From the NCBI GenBank assembly GCA_958353395.1, contig CATWSG010000004.1:1-64000 (forward strand): a stretch of 64,000 nucleotides of DNA, given 5' to 3'. The notes under the pieces were generated by a model. The model was not told where the DNA came from and did no database searches. It was given only the letters and a program-made list of their open reading frames with translations. Source of the DNA: an uncultured Collinsella sp. (GTDB taxonomy: Bacteria; Actinomycetota; Coriobacteriia; Coriobacteriales; Coriobacteriaceae). Both the position numbers and the translations under genes were made by a program. This document shows, one piece after another, positions 41,931-50,419 of this stretch (positions within the stretch are counted from its first letter, which is position 1; each line of letters begins with the position of its first letter).

Positions 41931-42248
41931 CTATGCCACAGGCTTAACATCATCCATGACGACGTTATCCATAGCAGCTCGATTGATCTGGTGAACGTAA
42001 ATAGAAAGACGGATGGCCGTGCGCGACTCCCCGTTAATGAGGATGTCGGAGAACACGGGCGCGCAGGAAATATCAAACCCGGTTGGAATCAAAAAACCGC
42101 GCGCAATAGCCACGGCCTTTATGGCCTGGTTGACCGCACCGGCGCCGACACACTGAATGTTGACGGGCACACCATCCTTGACCATGCCGGCGATGGCGCC
42201 GGCAACGGACGCGGGCGATGATTTGCTTGATACCTTCAGGCAATCCAT
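41931..42248 (-). CDS. spoVS: Stage V sporulation protein S (SpoVS) family
   Basis: A 105-residue Alba-like SpoVS protein. The start MDCLKVSSKSSPASVAGAIA (about 1-20), QCVGAGAVNQAIKAVAIARG and LSIYVHQI fit the family well. The ATG at 42248 has SD GGAG 7 bases upstream. Collinsella is not known to form spores, so the protein must have another role, as in other non-sporulating carriers. The order rny, (GHKL gene), spoVS, miaB parallels Bacillus rny-ymdB-spoVS-...-miaB. A possible own promoter (TTTACC-17-TACAGT) lies 47-75 bases upstream. Confidence 0.92.
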   Translation of the reverse strand: MDCLKVSSKSSPASVAGAIAGMVKDGVPVNIQCVGAGAVNQAIKAVAIARGFLIPTGFDISCAPVFSDILINGESRTAIRLSIYVHQINRAAMDNVVMDDVKPVA

Positions 42249-42322
42249 GAAGAAACTCCTGCGTTTAAAAGTACGTTTTAACTGCAATAACTGTATCGTA
42301 CCGAGTGGACTCGGTAAAGGCA

Positions 42323-43408
42323 CTATTCCTCTTTGGCAAGATCGAAAGTCACAGTGATTCGATCACGCGAAACACGAATCTTTGGGTCGCCGCAAAGGTT
42401 GAGATAGTACCGGGCGGCAAGATCATTAAAGTCGCGCTCCACAGCACGCGAAAACTGTGCCATGTCATCTTTGGCAATACGTAGCCCGCGACGATCCTTC
42501 GCGAGATCGACAGGAGCCGGCGCATGCGAGGACGAATCACGCTCGCGCAGCAGACGCGCGGTCACACCGCGAACGGGCTTGATCTGCCCTGCCAAAATAC
42601 GATGGGCCGTGCGCTCGGACATCTCAAGACCCAAACCCGAACAGATACGGATAAAGTCCTCGGCATCAGAGGCAAGGCCTAAACGGTCGACAACCGGAAG
42701 CTCGCTCTCATCATCAATGAACAGGAGACGCGACGTATCGAGCCGACTGGACGCCTGAGCATAAAGGGTCGCGGCAATCTCAGACGGAGAACCAAGATAG
42801 ACATCGCAACCACGCAACTCCTCGAGCGCAAACTCACAAGCAGCGCGAATAATATTATGCGGGCCGCGAGCACAGACATAACGTCCGTCCTCATCCTTGA
42901 CGGCCTGGGGCCAGCTGGACTGATCGGCACGCTCACTGAGGCGGTCGGCCGCAACGCTCACCTTAAAGGCCGAGCCAAGGTCGACACCTGACGTGACCAC
43001 ACGGGCCTCGTCGGTGTTCTGCTTGATCGAAAACAATGCCATGCCACGACCGTGAACGCCCCATCGGTCCATCTTCATGCTCTCGAGCTTGGAGGTAACG
43101 CGGGCATCGAAGATTCGCTCTTGCATATCCTGCGGAACGCCCGAACCGTTATCCAGAAAGACAAGCGTGCGGACGCCATCTTCCTTGGTCGTGGCGAGAT
43201 AGACTTTGTCGGCGCCGGCATCGCGAGCATTACGGAGCATTTCGATGACGATATCCTCGACATGCTGAATGTCGTGTTTTGCCTGGCGCCGCTCGGCCTC
43301 CGAAACGCGGAGGCGGACATACCCCTCGCCAAGGTTCTCCTCGACGCGAAGGTTGCCCTCCCCCGACATCGACGCGATAAATGAGATGAGCTCGTTCGCG
43401 TCGCTCAT
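42323..43408 (-). CDS. GHKL-type ATPase (Hsp90/histidine-kinase fold), unknown
   Basis: A 361-residue protein with a clear GHKL ATP-binding fold: N-box EMLRNARDAG (Glu56, Asn60), G1 DNGSGVP (Asp86-Gly90) and G2 GVHGRGMALFS (117-127), as in Hsp90, MutL and MORC-like proteins. The rest (about 150-361) is unfamiliar, without the MutL endonuclease or Hsp90 middle domain that I would recognise. It begins one base after the rny stop, so it is translated with RNase Y, at the position where Bacillus carries the phosphodiesterase ymdB. A link to RNA metabolism is inferred from position only. Confidence 0.75.
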   Translation of the reverse strand: MSDANELISFIASMSGEGNLRVEENLGEGYVRLRVSEAERRQAKHDIQHVEDIVIEMLRNARDAGADKVYLATTKEDGVRTLVFLDNGSGVPQDMQERIFDARVTSKLESMKMDRWGVHGRGMALFSIKQNTDEARVVTSGVDLGSAFKVSVAADRLSERADQSSWPQAVKDEDGRYVCARGPHNIIRAACEFALEELRGCDVYLGSPSEIAATLYAQASSRLDTSRLLFIDDESELPVVDRLGLASDAEDFIRICSGLGLEMSERTAHRILAGQIKPVRGVTARLLRERDSSSHAPAPVDLAKDRRGLRIAKDDMAQFSRAVERDFNDLAARYYLNLCGDPKIRVSRDRITVTFDLAKEE

Positions 43409-43409
43409 G

Positions 43410-44960
43410 TTATTTAGCGATATCGACAGCGCGGCTCTCGCGAATCACGACGACGCGCACCTGACCGGGATACTCCATCTCTTCCTCGATCTGATGGGCG
43501 ATATCGTGAGCCAGGACCGTGGACTGGGCATCGGAGATCTTGTCCGGCTGAACCATGACGTGGACCTCGCGACCAGCCTGCATGGCATAGGTACGCTCGA
43601 CGCCTTCATGGGAGTTGGCGATCTCCTCGAGCTTCTCAAGACGCTTGATGTAGTTCTCGGCAGACTCGCGACGGGCACCGGGGCGAGAGGCAGAGACAGC
43701 ATCGGCGGCCTGTACCAGGACATCGAGCACCGTGTTGGGGTCGACGTCGGCATGGTGAGCCTCGATAGCGTGGACGATAACGGGCTTCTCGCCATAACGG
43801 CGGGCAAGCTCGGCGCCGATGACGGCATGCGGGCCCTCGACGTCATGGTCGATTGCCTTGCCCAGGTCGTGCAGCAGGCCGGCGCGCTTGGCGGTCACAA
43901 CGTCCAGGCCAAGCTCGGAAGCCATCACGCCGCACAGGTCAGAGACTTCGAGGGAGTGCTGAAGCACGTTCTGACCAAACGAGGTACGGTAGCGCAGGGC
44001 ACCAAGGGTCTTGACGATCTCGGGGTGCAGGTCGTGGATGCCGGTATCGAAGGCAGCCTGCTCGCCAGCCTCGCGCACGCGCTGCTGAACCAGGTCGGCA
44101 GCCTTGTGATACATCTCCTCGATGCGGGCGGGGTGAATGCGGCCGTCGGCGATGAGGTTCTCGAGGGCAACACGGGCGGTCTCACGACGGACCGGGTCGA
44201 AGCTCGAAAGAACGACGGTCTCAGGCGTGTCGTCGATCACGAGGTTGACGCCGGAAACCTGCTCGAAGGTCCGGATGTTGCGGCCCTCGCGACCGATGAT
44301 ACGGCCCTTGAGGTCATCAGAGGGAATGTGCACGGAGGTAACGGTGACCTCAGCTGTGTGGTCGGCAGCGCAGCGCTGAATCGCCAAGGACAGAATCTCC
44401 TGGGCGGTCTTGTGGCACTCGGCGCGAACCTGCTGCTCGGACTCGCGAATGATCGTGGCAGCCTCGTGGGTGACCTCGCCGCGAACCTTATCGAGGAGCT
44501 CCTTGTGGGCGTCCTCACGGGTCAGGTCGGCAATACGCTCGAGCTCGGAGGTCTGCTTGGCGCAGAGCTCCTCAAGCTCGCGGGAGCGCCTCTCGACCTG
44601 ACCGGCCTGGCTGGACAGCTGGTGCTCACGCTTGTCGAGAGCGTCGTTGCGGCGATCGAGGGACTCCTCGCGCTGCATCACACGGTTCTCGAGCGTACGA
44701 ATCTCGCTCTTACGCTGCTTGTCCTCGGCCTCGGCGGCCTGTTTGTTCTTGATGATCTCCTCTTTAGCCTCGAGCAGAGCCTCTTTTTTGAGGGTCTCGG
44801 CCTGACGCTTAGCATCACCGATCAGGGACTCAGCCTGTGCGTGTGCCGACTGGATCTTTTCGTCGGCCTCGTGAAGACTACCCTGCTTGGCGGTGCGCAT
44901 GTAGGCAATGGCGGCGATGGCACCCAAAACGATGCCAACGAGCGCTGCGATGATAGGCAT
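43410..44960 (-). CDS. rny: Ribonuclease Y
   Basis: RNase Y is the membrane-anchored endoribonuclease that starts mRNA decay in many Gram-positives. The 516-residue protein has an N-terminal membrane helix (about 3-20), a long coiled coil (about 25-190), a KH domain (GRIIGREGRNIRTFEQVSG) and an HD domain with HSLEVSDL and the HD pair in LLHDLGKA. The ATG at 44960 has SD GGAG five bases upstream; an in-frame GTG at 44966 overlaps that SD. A consensus promoter (45127-45155) gives a leader of about 160 bases. Confidence 0.96.
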   Translation of the reverse strand: MPIIAALVGIVLGAIAAIAYMRTAKQGSLHEADEKIQSAHAQAESLIGDAKRQAETLKKEALLEAKEEIIKNKQAAEAEDKQRKSEIRTLENRVMQREESLDRRNDALDKREHQLSSQAGQVERRSRELEELCAKQTSELERIADLTREDAHKELLDKVRGEVTHEAATIIRESEQQVRAECHKTAQEILSLAIQRCAADHTAEVTVTSVHIPSDDLKGRIIGREGRNIRTFEQVSGVNLVIDDTPETVVLSSFDPVRRETARVALENLIADGRIHPARIEEMYHKAADLVQQRVREAGEQAAFDTGIHDLHPEIVKTLGALRYRTSFGQNVLQHSLEVSDLCGVMASELGLDVVTAKRAGLLHDLGKAIDHDVEGPHAVIGAELARRYGEKPVIVHAIEAHHADVDPNTVLDVLVQAADAVSASRPGARRESAENYIKRLEKLEEIANSHEGVERTYAMQAGREVHVMVQPDKISDAQSTVLAHDIAHQIEEEMEYPGQVRVVVIRESRAVDIAK

Positions 44961-44995
44961 GCTCACTCCTTTTTATGGATTCGTTACACAACAAA

Positions 44996-45021
44996 GCGAA
45001 CCGTCCTTACGAACGGCTCGC
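44996..45021 (-). terminator. Hairpin in the rny leader / after recX
   Basis: On the minus strand GCGAGCCGT pairs with ACGGTTCGC (9 bp, one G-T), followed by TTTGTTGTG. It could end recA-recX transcripts or attenuate rny, since it lies between the rny promoter and its start. Confidence 0.5.
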
Positions 45022-45126
45022 GACATTTGAGTAATATGGGCGCAGCTTATGCGGGTCGGATACAGATAAACATATAAACAAACTCATCACAAATGAGCAC
45101 ATATCACAAAGCAAATGACAGTGTTT

Positions 45127-45155
45127 ATCGTACGTTGAACCACAACAACTGTCAA
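45127..45155 (-). promoter_or_regulatory. rny promoter
   Basis: On the minus strand TTGACA (45150-45155), 17 bases, TACGAT (45127-45132): a near-consensus vegetative promoter about 170 bases before rny. Confidence 0.75.
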
Positions 45156-45217
45156 ATTAATGGCCCCGACACGGCGGCTAAAACGCGGTGAACGGCAGGG
45201 TCACAAAACGCATACGC

Positions 45218-45910
45218 CTAAACCGCACATTCCTCGCGTTCGGCATCGAGACGTGCCTTAACGGCATCGGCGGCGATGTGATACGAGAAGCCCTTGCCCA
45301 TCAAAAACCGAACCAGTTTTTCGAATCCGCGCGTCTCTGGAACACGCCGCTTGGCGAGCAGGGCTGACGCACGCGCCAAATCGTCTTCGACGGCAAAATA
45401 ATCCTCGGGATAACCGGGAATGTCATCGAGCGCGACATGACGGCGCTTGAGCTCGGTCTCGATTTTGCGCTGTCCCCAACCGCGCCGCTTGCGCTCCTCG
45501 ATAAAGTACGAGCAAAAGCGGTTCTCGTCTAAAAAGTGATACTCGGTGGCGCGCTCGACGGCGAAATCGATCGCGGGCTGGTGAAAGCCGTAGCGAGCCA
45601 GCTTGTCACGGACCTCACCCGTCGCATGGTCGCGGCGCGATAGCATCTCGGTCACCATGGTAAGTGCACATTTACGCTCGATGAACTGCACCGCCTCACG
45701 AAAGTTGTCCCAATCACAGGGAAGATCGGGGCGGTTTTTGACATACAGCCGCGCGACCCGCACGGGAATCCAAATGGACCGCTCAAAACCGCCCTCAAGC
45801 TCACAATCGATATGTGCGCAAGGCTTTTTGGACGCATACCCGCTCGAGAACGAGGAAGCCGCCTTCTTATCGGGAAAGACGGCCGTGGCCTCGGTCACCG
45901 TATACGACAT
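45218..45910 (-). CDS. recX: Regulatory protein RecX
   Basis: RecX modulates RecA filaments. The 230-residue protein has RecX three-helix repeats in the second half: ALTMVTEMLSRRDHATGEVRDKLARYGF, YHFLDENRFCSYFIEERKRRGWGQRKIETELKRR and RGFEKLVRFLMGKGFSYHIAADAV. The N-terminal 75 residues are an extra region. It lies 11 bases after recA on the same strand, the usual pairing, and probably shares the SOS-controlled recA promoter. Confidence 0.92.
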   Translation of the reverse strand: MSYTVTEATAVFPDKKAASSFSSGYASKKPCAHIDCELEGGFERSIWIPVRVARLYVKNRPDLPCDWDNFREAVQFIERKCALTMVTEMLSRRDHATGEVRDKLARYGFHQPAIDFAVERATEYHFLDENRFCSYFIEERKRRGWGQRKIETELKRRHVALDDIPGYPEDYFAVEDDLARASALLAKRRVPETRGFEKLVRFLMGKGFSYHIAADAVKARLDAEREECAV

Positions 45911-45921
45911 GAGCGTAACCG

Positions 45922-47070
45922 CTACTCGTCGTCATCATCGAGCATGGCGGAACCATCGATGGCGTAAAGCTCGTCAAACTCCTCAGGCGCAGGCTGATCG
46001 GTCAGCTCGACCTCGGACGGAGCATCGTCATCAAACTCAAGTCCACAGGCAAGGCGGACCTTATGCTCAATCTCGTCGGCACAATCGGGGTGTTCGCGCA
46101 GGAACGCCTTGGCGGCCTCGCGACCGTTGCCGAGCTTATCCTCGCCATAGGCAAACCAGGAGCCCATCTTCTTGCAGATGCCGCACTCGACAGCCATGTC
46201 CAGAATCGAGCCCTCCTTAGAGATGCCCGTACCGTACATGATGTCGAACTCAGCAGAACGGAACGGAGCTGCCACCTTGTTCTTAACGACCTTGGCGCGC
46301 ACGCGGTTACCGATAACCTCGTCCTTAAGCTTAATGCTGTCGATACGGCGAATGTCGATACGCACCGAAGAGAAGAACTTAAGGGCGCGGCCGCCCGTCG
46401 TAGTCTCGGGGTTGCCGAACATGACGCCGATCTTCTCACGCAGCTGGTTAATGAAGATGCACGTCGTGTTGGACTTGGACAGCGAGCCGGCGAGCTTGCG
46501 GAGCGCCTGGCTCATCAGGCGAGCCTGAAGACCGACCGTAGTATCGCCGATTTCTCCCTCGATCTCGGCACGCGGGGTCAGCGCGGCGACGGAGTCGACG
46601 ACGATGGCATCGATGGCGCCGGAACGCACGAGCATGTCAACGATTTCGAGCGCCTGCTCGCCCGTATCGGGCTGGGAAATGAGCACCTCGTCGATATCCA
46701 CGCCGATGCGCGCGGCATACGTGGGATCAAGCGCGTGCTCGGCATCGATAAATGCCACAACGCCACCCATTGCCTGGGCCTCGGCCAGGATCTCGAGCGA
46801 AAGCGTCGTCTTACCGGAGGACTCAGGACCGTAAATCTCGACGATACGGCCGCGCGGCACGCCGCCGATACCCAGCGCGGCATCGAGGGCCAGGGCGCCC
46901 GTGGGAATGGCCTCGACCTCGAGCTCGGGGCCACCGTCGCCGTACCTCATGATGGAACCCTGGCCGAATTTCTTCTCGATCTCGGCCTTGGTGGTGGCGA
47001 TCATCTCATCGCGCTCTTTACCCGTCGTGCGAGCATGAACGGTACGTACGGGACCTGAATTCTTGGCCAT
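45922..47070 (-). CDS. recA: Recombinase RecA
   Basis: RecA forms filaments on single-stranded DNA for strand exchange and triggers LexA cleavage. The 382-residue protein has Walker A GPESSGKTT (about 79-87), the AIVVDSVAALTPRAEIEGEIGD region, the Q-rich SQALRKLAGSLSKSNTTCIFINQLREKIGVMFGNPETTTGG segment and an acidic C-terminal tail (about 345-382) as expected. The N-terminus is about 15 residues longer than in E. coli. Start ATG 47070 with SD AGGAGGG. A perfect SOS box lies 39 bases upstream. Confidence 0.97.
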   Translation of the reverse strand: MAKNSGPVRTVHARTTGKERDEMIATTKAEIEKKFGQGSIMRYGDGGPELEVEAIPTGALALDAALGIGGVPRGRIVEIYGPESSGKTTLSLEILAEAQAMGGVVAFIDAEHALDPTYAARIGVDIDEVLISQPDTGEQALEIVDMLVRSGAIDAIVVDSVAALTPRAEIEGEIGDTTVGLQARLMSQALRKLAGSLSKSNTTCIFINQLREKIGVMFGNPETTTGGRALKFFSSVRIDIRRIDSIKLKDEVIGNRVRAKVVKNKVAAPFRSAEFDIMYGTGISKEGSILDMAVECGICKKMGSWFAYGEDKLGNGREAAKAFLREHPDCADEIEHKVRLACGLEFDDDAPSEVELTDQPAPEEFDELYAIDGSAMLDDDDE

Positions 47071-47108
47071 GAATAGCCCTCCTCTTAACAACCTGCATCG
47101 ATAATAAA

Positions 47109-47122
47109 CGAACGGCTGTTCG
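47109..47122. promoter_or_regulatory. SOS box of recA
   Basis: CGAACGGCTGTTCG has perfect inverted CGAAC and GTTCG half-sites around GGCT, upstream of recA. It agrees with the boxes at lexA and so defines the local LexA site. Confidence 0.92.
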
Positions 47123-47170
47123 TGGTCAACCGTTCAGGCCAATCATATGCAGGCGGTCTTTCCAAAACCC

Positions 47171-47221
47171 AACCAAACGCCGACCAAACACTGACCAAAT
47201 GCTTGACCACAAAGGACCAAA
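47171..47221 (-). repeat. TTTGGTC array, about 11-bp period, upstream of recA
   Basis: On the plus strand ACCAAA or GACCA words start at 47171, 47182, 47193, 47205 and 47215 (intervals 11, 11, 12, 10). On the minus strand, toward recA, this reads as repeats of TTTGGTC(A/G)G. One half is nearly identical to 521-540. The regular helical spacing suggests a multi-site protein target about 50 bases upstream of the SOS box. Confidence 0.6.
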
Positions 47222-47296
47222 TATGAACAAGGCAGGCAAAAATACATCTACAACCAGCACATACGCTAAATTTGTCAGAGGTCCCTATCTCCACAA

Positions 47297-47320
47297 TTAA
47301 GGGGCCCTAAGGCCCCTTAA
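47297..47320 (-). terminator. Hairpin after cinA/pncC
   Basis: TTAAGGGGCC and GGCCCCTTAA form a 10-bp stem with loop CTAA/TTAG just past the stop codon; the T run is short. Confidence 0.65.
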
Positions 47321-47327
47321 AACATGT

Positions 47328-47858
47328 CTATTCCATAGAGTTGAGCACAAGGGCAATGCGCCCCAATGCCTCCGCGACCGCATGGGCACGAACACACGAA
47401 CGGTCGCCCTCATAATGGCAGCGCACAGAGTCCACGACCGGCACGCCCCCATCGGCGGAACGATGCGCCCAGCCAATATAGAAAGTGCCCGCCGGATCGT
47501 CCTCAGTGCCACCGCCGGGGCCGGCATAACCCGTTGCGCTCACTGCAATATCGCTCTGGTACAGCTCCAGCGAACCCACCGCCATCTCGCGCGCGGTCTG
47601 ATGCGACACCGCGGTATAGCGGTCGAGCGTCTCCTGCTCAACACCAAGAACGCGATGCTTAATCTCATCGCAATAGGTCACCGCACCGCCACGCAGCACC
47701 GCCGAGGCGCCCGGGATATCGGCAATCGTCGAGGCGATCATACCCGCCGTCAGCGACTCAGCCGTCGAAACCGTCACGCCCCGAGCGCTCGCGCGCTCGA
47801 CAATATCACGCGCCAGCTCCTCGTTATGTGCGGAAATCTGCTCAAAAGAGTCCGTCAT
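47328..47858 (-). CDS. pncC: Nicotinamide-nucleotide amidohydrolase (PncC; CinA C-terminal type)
   Basis: The 176-residue protein is a stand-alone CinA C-terminal domain, which deamidates NMN to nicotinate mononucleotide in pyridine nucleotide recycling. Family signatures are TVSTAESLTAGMIAS (catalytic Ser region, about 29-43), GAVTYCDEIKHRVLGV, VSHQTAREMA and ATGYAGPGGGTEDDPAGTFYIGW. The N-terminal MoaB-like domain of full CinA is absent. Start is ATG 47858 or GTG 47864; SD evidence is not decisive. The order rimO-pgsA-cinA-recA is conserved in many Gram-positives. Confidence 0.92.
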   Translation of the reverse strand: MTDSFEQISAHNEELARDIVERASARGVTVSTAESLTAGMIASTIADIPGASAVLRGGAVTYCDEIKHRVLGVEQETLDRYTAVSHQTAREMAVGSLELYQSDIAVSATGYAGPGGGTEDDPAGTFYIGWAHRSADGGVPVVDSVRCHYEGDRSCVRAHAVAEALGRIALVLNSME

Positions 47859-47870
47859 ACCCACCAGGAC

Positions 47871-48509
47871 CTAGACCGAAAAGACGATCTTGCGGCAGTT
47901 CCAGAAGTACTGGGCGCCCGAGATAACGGTCAGGACAACGGCAACGGCATACAGGAAGCGCGACACCGAGTAGATGCCGAGCGTCAGCGCCACCGGGCCA
48001 AGGTGCAAGCCGGCCATAGCAAAAACGCACAGGTAACCGCAGATGGAGACCATCGTGGTCGCCGTCTTGTACTTGCCGAGCTTATCGGCCGCAACGACCA
48101 CACCGGCCGCACTCGCGACCATGCGAAGGGCGCTCACCAGAAGCTCACGGAACAGGATAATGAACACGGACCACACGGTCACCGCGCCAAAATCCAAGAA
48201 CAGCAGCAGGGCCGAGAACACGAGCAGCTTATCGGCGATGGGGTCCAAGAATTTACCGAAGTCGGTGATCTCGTTGCGCGAACGCGCCAGATAACCGTCG
48301 ACCTTATCGGTGCACGACAGGATCACATACAGAATGAAGGCAGCGGCGGCGAGCGGGCCGTCGAAGGTGCTCCAATCCGTACCGGCAACACTCGTGTGAG
48401 AAAGCGCCGACACGATCATGAACACCGGGATAAAGACGATGCGAACGCACGTCACGATGTTGGCGGGCGTCCAGACACTCGTCAGTTCCTTATTGCTCTC
48501 GTTTGCCAC
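47871..48509 (-). CDS. pgsA: CDP-diacylglycerol-glycerol-3-phosphate 3-phosphatidyltransferase
   Basis: PgsA makes phosphatidylglycerol phosphate. The 212-residue membrane protein has WTPANIVTCVRIVFIPVF near the N-terminus, and the complete CDP-alcohol motif in DKVDGYLARSRNEITDFGKFLDPIADK (about 67-93). Four to five membrane segments. Its conserved place between rimO and cinA supports the PgsA name more strongly than for the paralogue at 26891-27595. Confidence 0.93.
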   Translation of the reverse strand: MANESNKELTSVWTPANIVTCVRIVFIPVFMIVSALSHTSVAGTDWSTFDGPLAAAAFILYVILSCTDKVDGYLARSRNEITDFGKFLDPIADKLLVFSALLLFLDFGAVTVWSVFIILFRELLVSALRMVASAAGVVVAADKLGKYKTATTMVSICGYLCVFAMAGLHLGPVALTLGIYSVSRFLYAVAVVLTVISGAQYFWNCRKIVFSV

Positions 48510-48518
48510 GATGCTCTC

Positions 48519-49868
48519 CTACTCCACAACATGGCCGATAAGCTCATAGCAGAAGCTATCGGTAAACTCGACAGTCAGAATATCGCCCACGGACGCCTCA
48601 CTGGCGTCCAAGTGGACCGCGCCATCGGAATCGGGCGCCTGGAACCAGGCATGGCCGATCAGCTCGGTGCCGTCCTCGGTTTCTTCGATACCGTCGACGA
48701 TCACCTGGGCGCGCTCGCCCACATGTGCGGCGGTGGCGGCAAAACCGAGCGACTCGGCCAGGTCCATGGCCTCCTGGGCGCGCTCGAGCTTGACCTCTTC
48801 GTCGACCTGACCCTCCATCTTAGCGGCCAGGCTGCCCTCCTCCTGCGAGTAGGCAAAGACGCTCGTGTAGTCAAAGCCGACGGTGTCCATAAAGTCGATA
48901 AGGTCGCGGAACTCGTCGTCGGTCTCGGTCGGGAAGCCGACCATAGCCGTGGAACGGATCACGATGCCGGGGATACGCTCACGCAGATCGCGGAACAGGT
49001 CCTCGAGCTCCTGGCGCGAACCGGAACGGCGCATAGCCTTGAGGATGCGCGCGTCGCAGTGCTGCACGGGGATATCGATATAGGGCAGCACCTCGGGCGT
49101 ATCGCGAATCGTATCGATGAGTTCGTCAGTCATGCCCTCGGGCTGCAGATAGAGCACGCGGACCCAGACGTTGTGCGGGCGCACGGCCTCGGCGACGGCA
49201 CGCAGCAGCTGCGCCAGATTGCGCGGCGAGCCCTCGGCGACATCCTCGTCAGTAAAGTCGGTGCCCCAAATACCCGTGTCCTGGCCGATCAGCACGATCT
49301 CGCGCACACCGCCGGCAACCAGGTCGCGTACCTCGGAGATAATGCTCTCGGCATTGCGCGAATGATAGCGACCGCGAATATAGGGGATCATGCAGAAGCT
49401 GCAGAAGCGGTTGCAGCCATCGGAAATCTTGACGTAAGCAACGGCGCCCTCGACGGTACGCTTGACCTGAGGGATATAGGCCGCGATCTCACGCTCGACA
49501 CCCAGTACGCCATCGATGACCGCCACGATGCCGTCCTCCTCGTCGGCCTTCACAAAGGCAGCGACCTCGGGCAGCTCGTCGGGCAGGTCGTCGCCATAGC
49601 GCGACGGCACACAGCCGCACATGACGATGGGGCAAGAACGAACGCCGTCCTGAACCTCATTGGCGAGCTCGAGCGTGGTCTCGATGCTCTCGGACGTTGC
49701 GGAGGCGAGGAACGAACATGTATTGACGATGGCGATATCGGCATCCTGCGGGTCGAATGCCTCCTCGTAGCCCGCGGCGGTCAAAAGAGAACGCATGCGG
49801 TCGGTGTCAACCTCGTTCTTAGCGCACCCGAGGGTGATGTAGAGCACGGAGCCCAACGGTGTATCCAT
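48519..49868 (-). CDS. rimO: Ribosomal protein S12 methylthiotransferase
   Basis: RimO is the radical SAM enzyme that methylthiolates an Asp of ribosomal protein S12. In 449 residues: LGCAKNEVDT with first cluster Cys (about 15), NTCSFL and CGCVPSRY; radical SAM CNRFCSFC (CX3CX2C, about 150-157) with PYIRGRYHSR; a TRAM domain at the C-terminus. The D-rich FVKADEEDG insert is short. It follows yajQ downstream of ftsK/rodZ; pgsA comes 9 bases after the stop. Confidence 0.95.
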   Translation of the reverse strand: MDTPLGSVLYITLGCAKNEVDTDRMRSLLTAAGYEEAFDPQDADIAIVNTCSFLASATSESIETTLELANEVQDGVRSCPIVMCGCVPSRYGDDLPDELPEVAAFVKADEEDGIVAVIDGVLGVEREIAAYIPQVKRTVEGAVAYVKISDGCNRFCSFCMIPYIRGRYHSRNAESIISEVRDLVAGGVREIVLIGQDTGIWGTDFTDEDVAEGSPRNLAQLLRAVAEAVRPHNVWVRVLYLQPEGMTDELIDTIRDTPEVLPYIDIPVQHCDARILKAMRRSGSRQELEDLFRDLRERIPGIVIRSTAMVGFPTETDDEFRDLIDFMDTVGFDYTSVFAYSQEEGSLAAKMEGQVDEEVKLERAQEAMDLAESLGFAATAAHVGERAQVIVDGIEETEDGTELIGHAWFQAPDSDGAVHLDASEASVGDILTVEFTDSFCYELIGHVVE

Positions 49869-49895
49869 GTTGGAGAGCGGTCCTTTCGAATGATA

Positions 49896-50393
49896 TTAGC
49901 GGTAGTTGGTGAACTGTAGCGGCTGGCCGTAATCCTGGTCGCGCAGGAACTGGATCACGGTCTGCAACGCGTCCTTCGAAGCAGAGGAAACACGCAGCTT
50001 GTCGGCCTCGATGGTCACCTTAACCTTGAGCTTTTGGTCCTTGATGTCCTTGTTGATCTTCTTGGCGGTCGCCTGGTCGATACCCTCGACGATATGGCCG
50101 AGCACGCGCACGGTGCCGCCCGATGCCGCCTGCGGCGCATCCCACGAGACAGCCTTGAGGTCGATGCCGCGCTTGATGAGCTTGGAGCTCAGCACGTCGA
50201 CAATCTGTTTGGAGACAAAGTCGGCCGGGGCGTTGATCGTAAAGAGCTTGTCGCCCTTCGAAAGCTCGATCGTGGCACCGGAATCCTTAAGGTCATAGCG
50301 CTGGGAAATCTCGCGCGTGGTCTGCCGGAAGGCGTTGTCGACCTCTTGCATGTTGACCTCGGACACGACGTCGAAGCTGGAATCTTTAGCCAT
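49896..50393 (-). CDS. YajQ family nucleotide-binding protein
   Basis: A 165-residue YajQ/UPF0234 protein with two ferredoxin-like halves: SSFDVVSEVNMQEVDNAFRQTTREISQRYD at the start and KINKDIKDQKLKVKVTIEADKLRVSSASKDALQTVIQFLR at the end. Family members bind RNA and, in some bacteria, cyclic di-GMP. No cyclic di-GMP enzymes are in the window, so the ligand here is unknown. Confidence 0.93.
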   Translation of the reverse strand: MAKDSSFDVVSEVNMQEVDNAFRQTTREISQRYDLKDSGATIELSKGDKLFTINAPADFVSKQIVDVLSSKLIKRGIDLKAVSWDAPQAASGGTVRVLGHIVEGIDQATAKKINKDIKDQKLKVKVTIEADKLRVSSASKDALQTVIQFLRDQDYGQPLQFTNYR

Positions 50394-50419
50394 GATGTTT
50401 CCTTTCGCGTACGAGAGGC

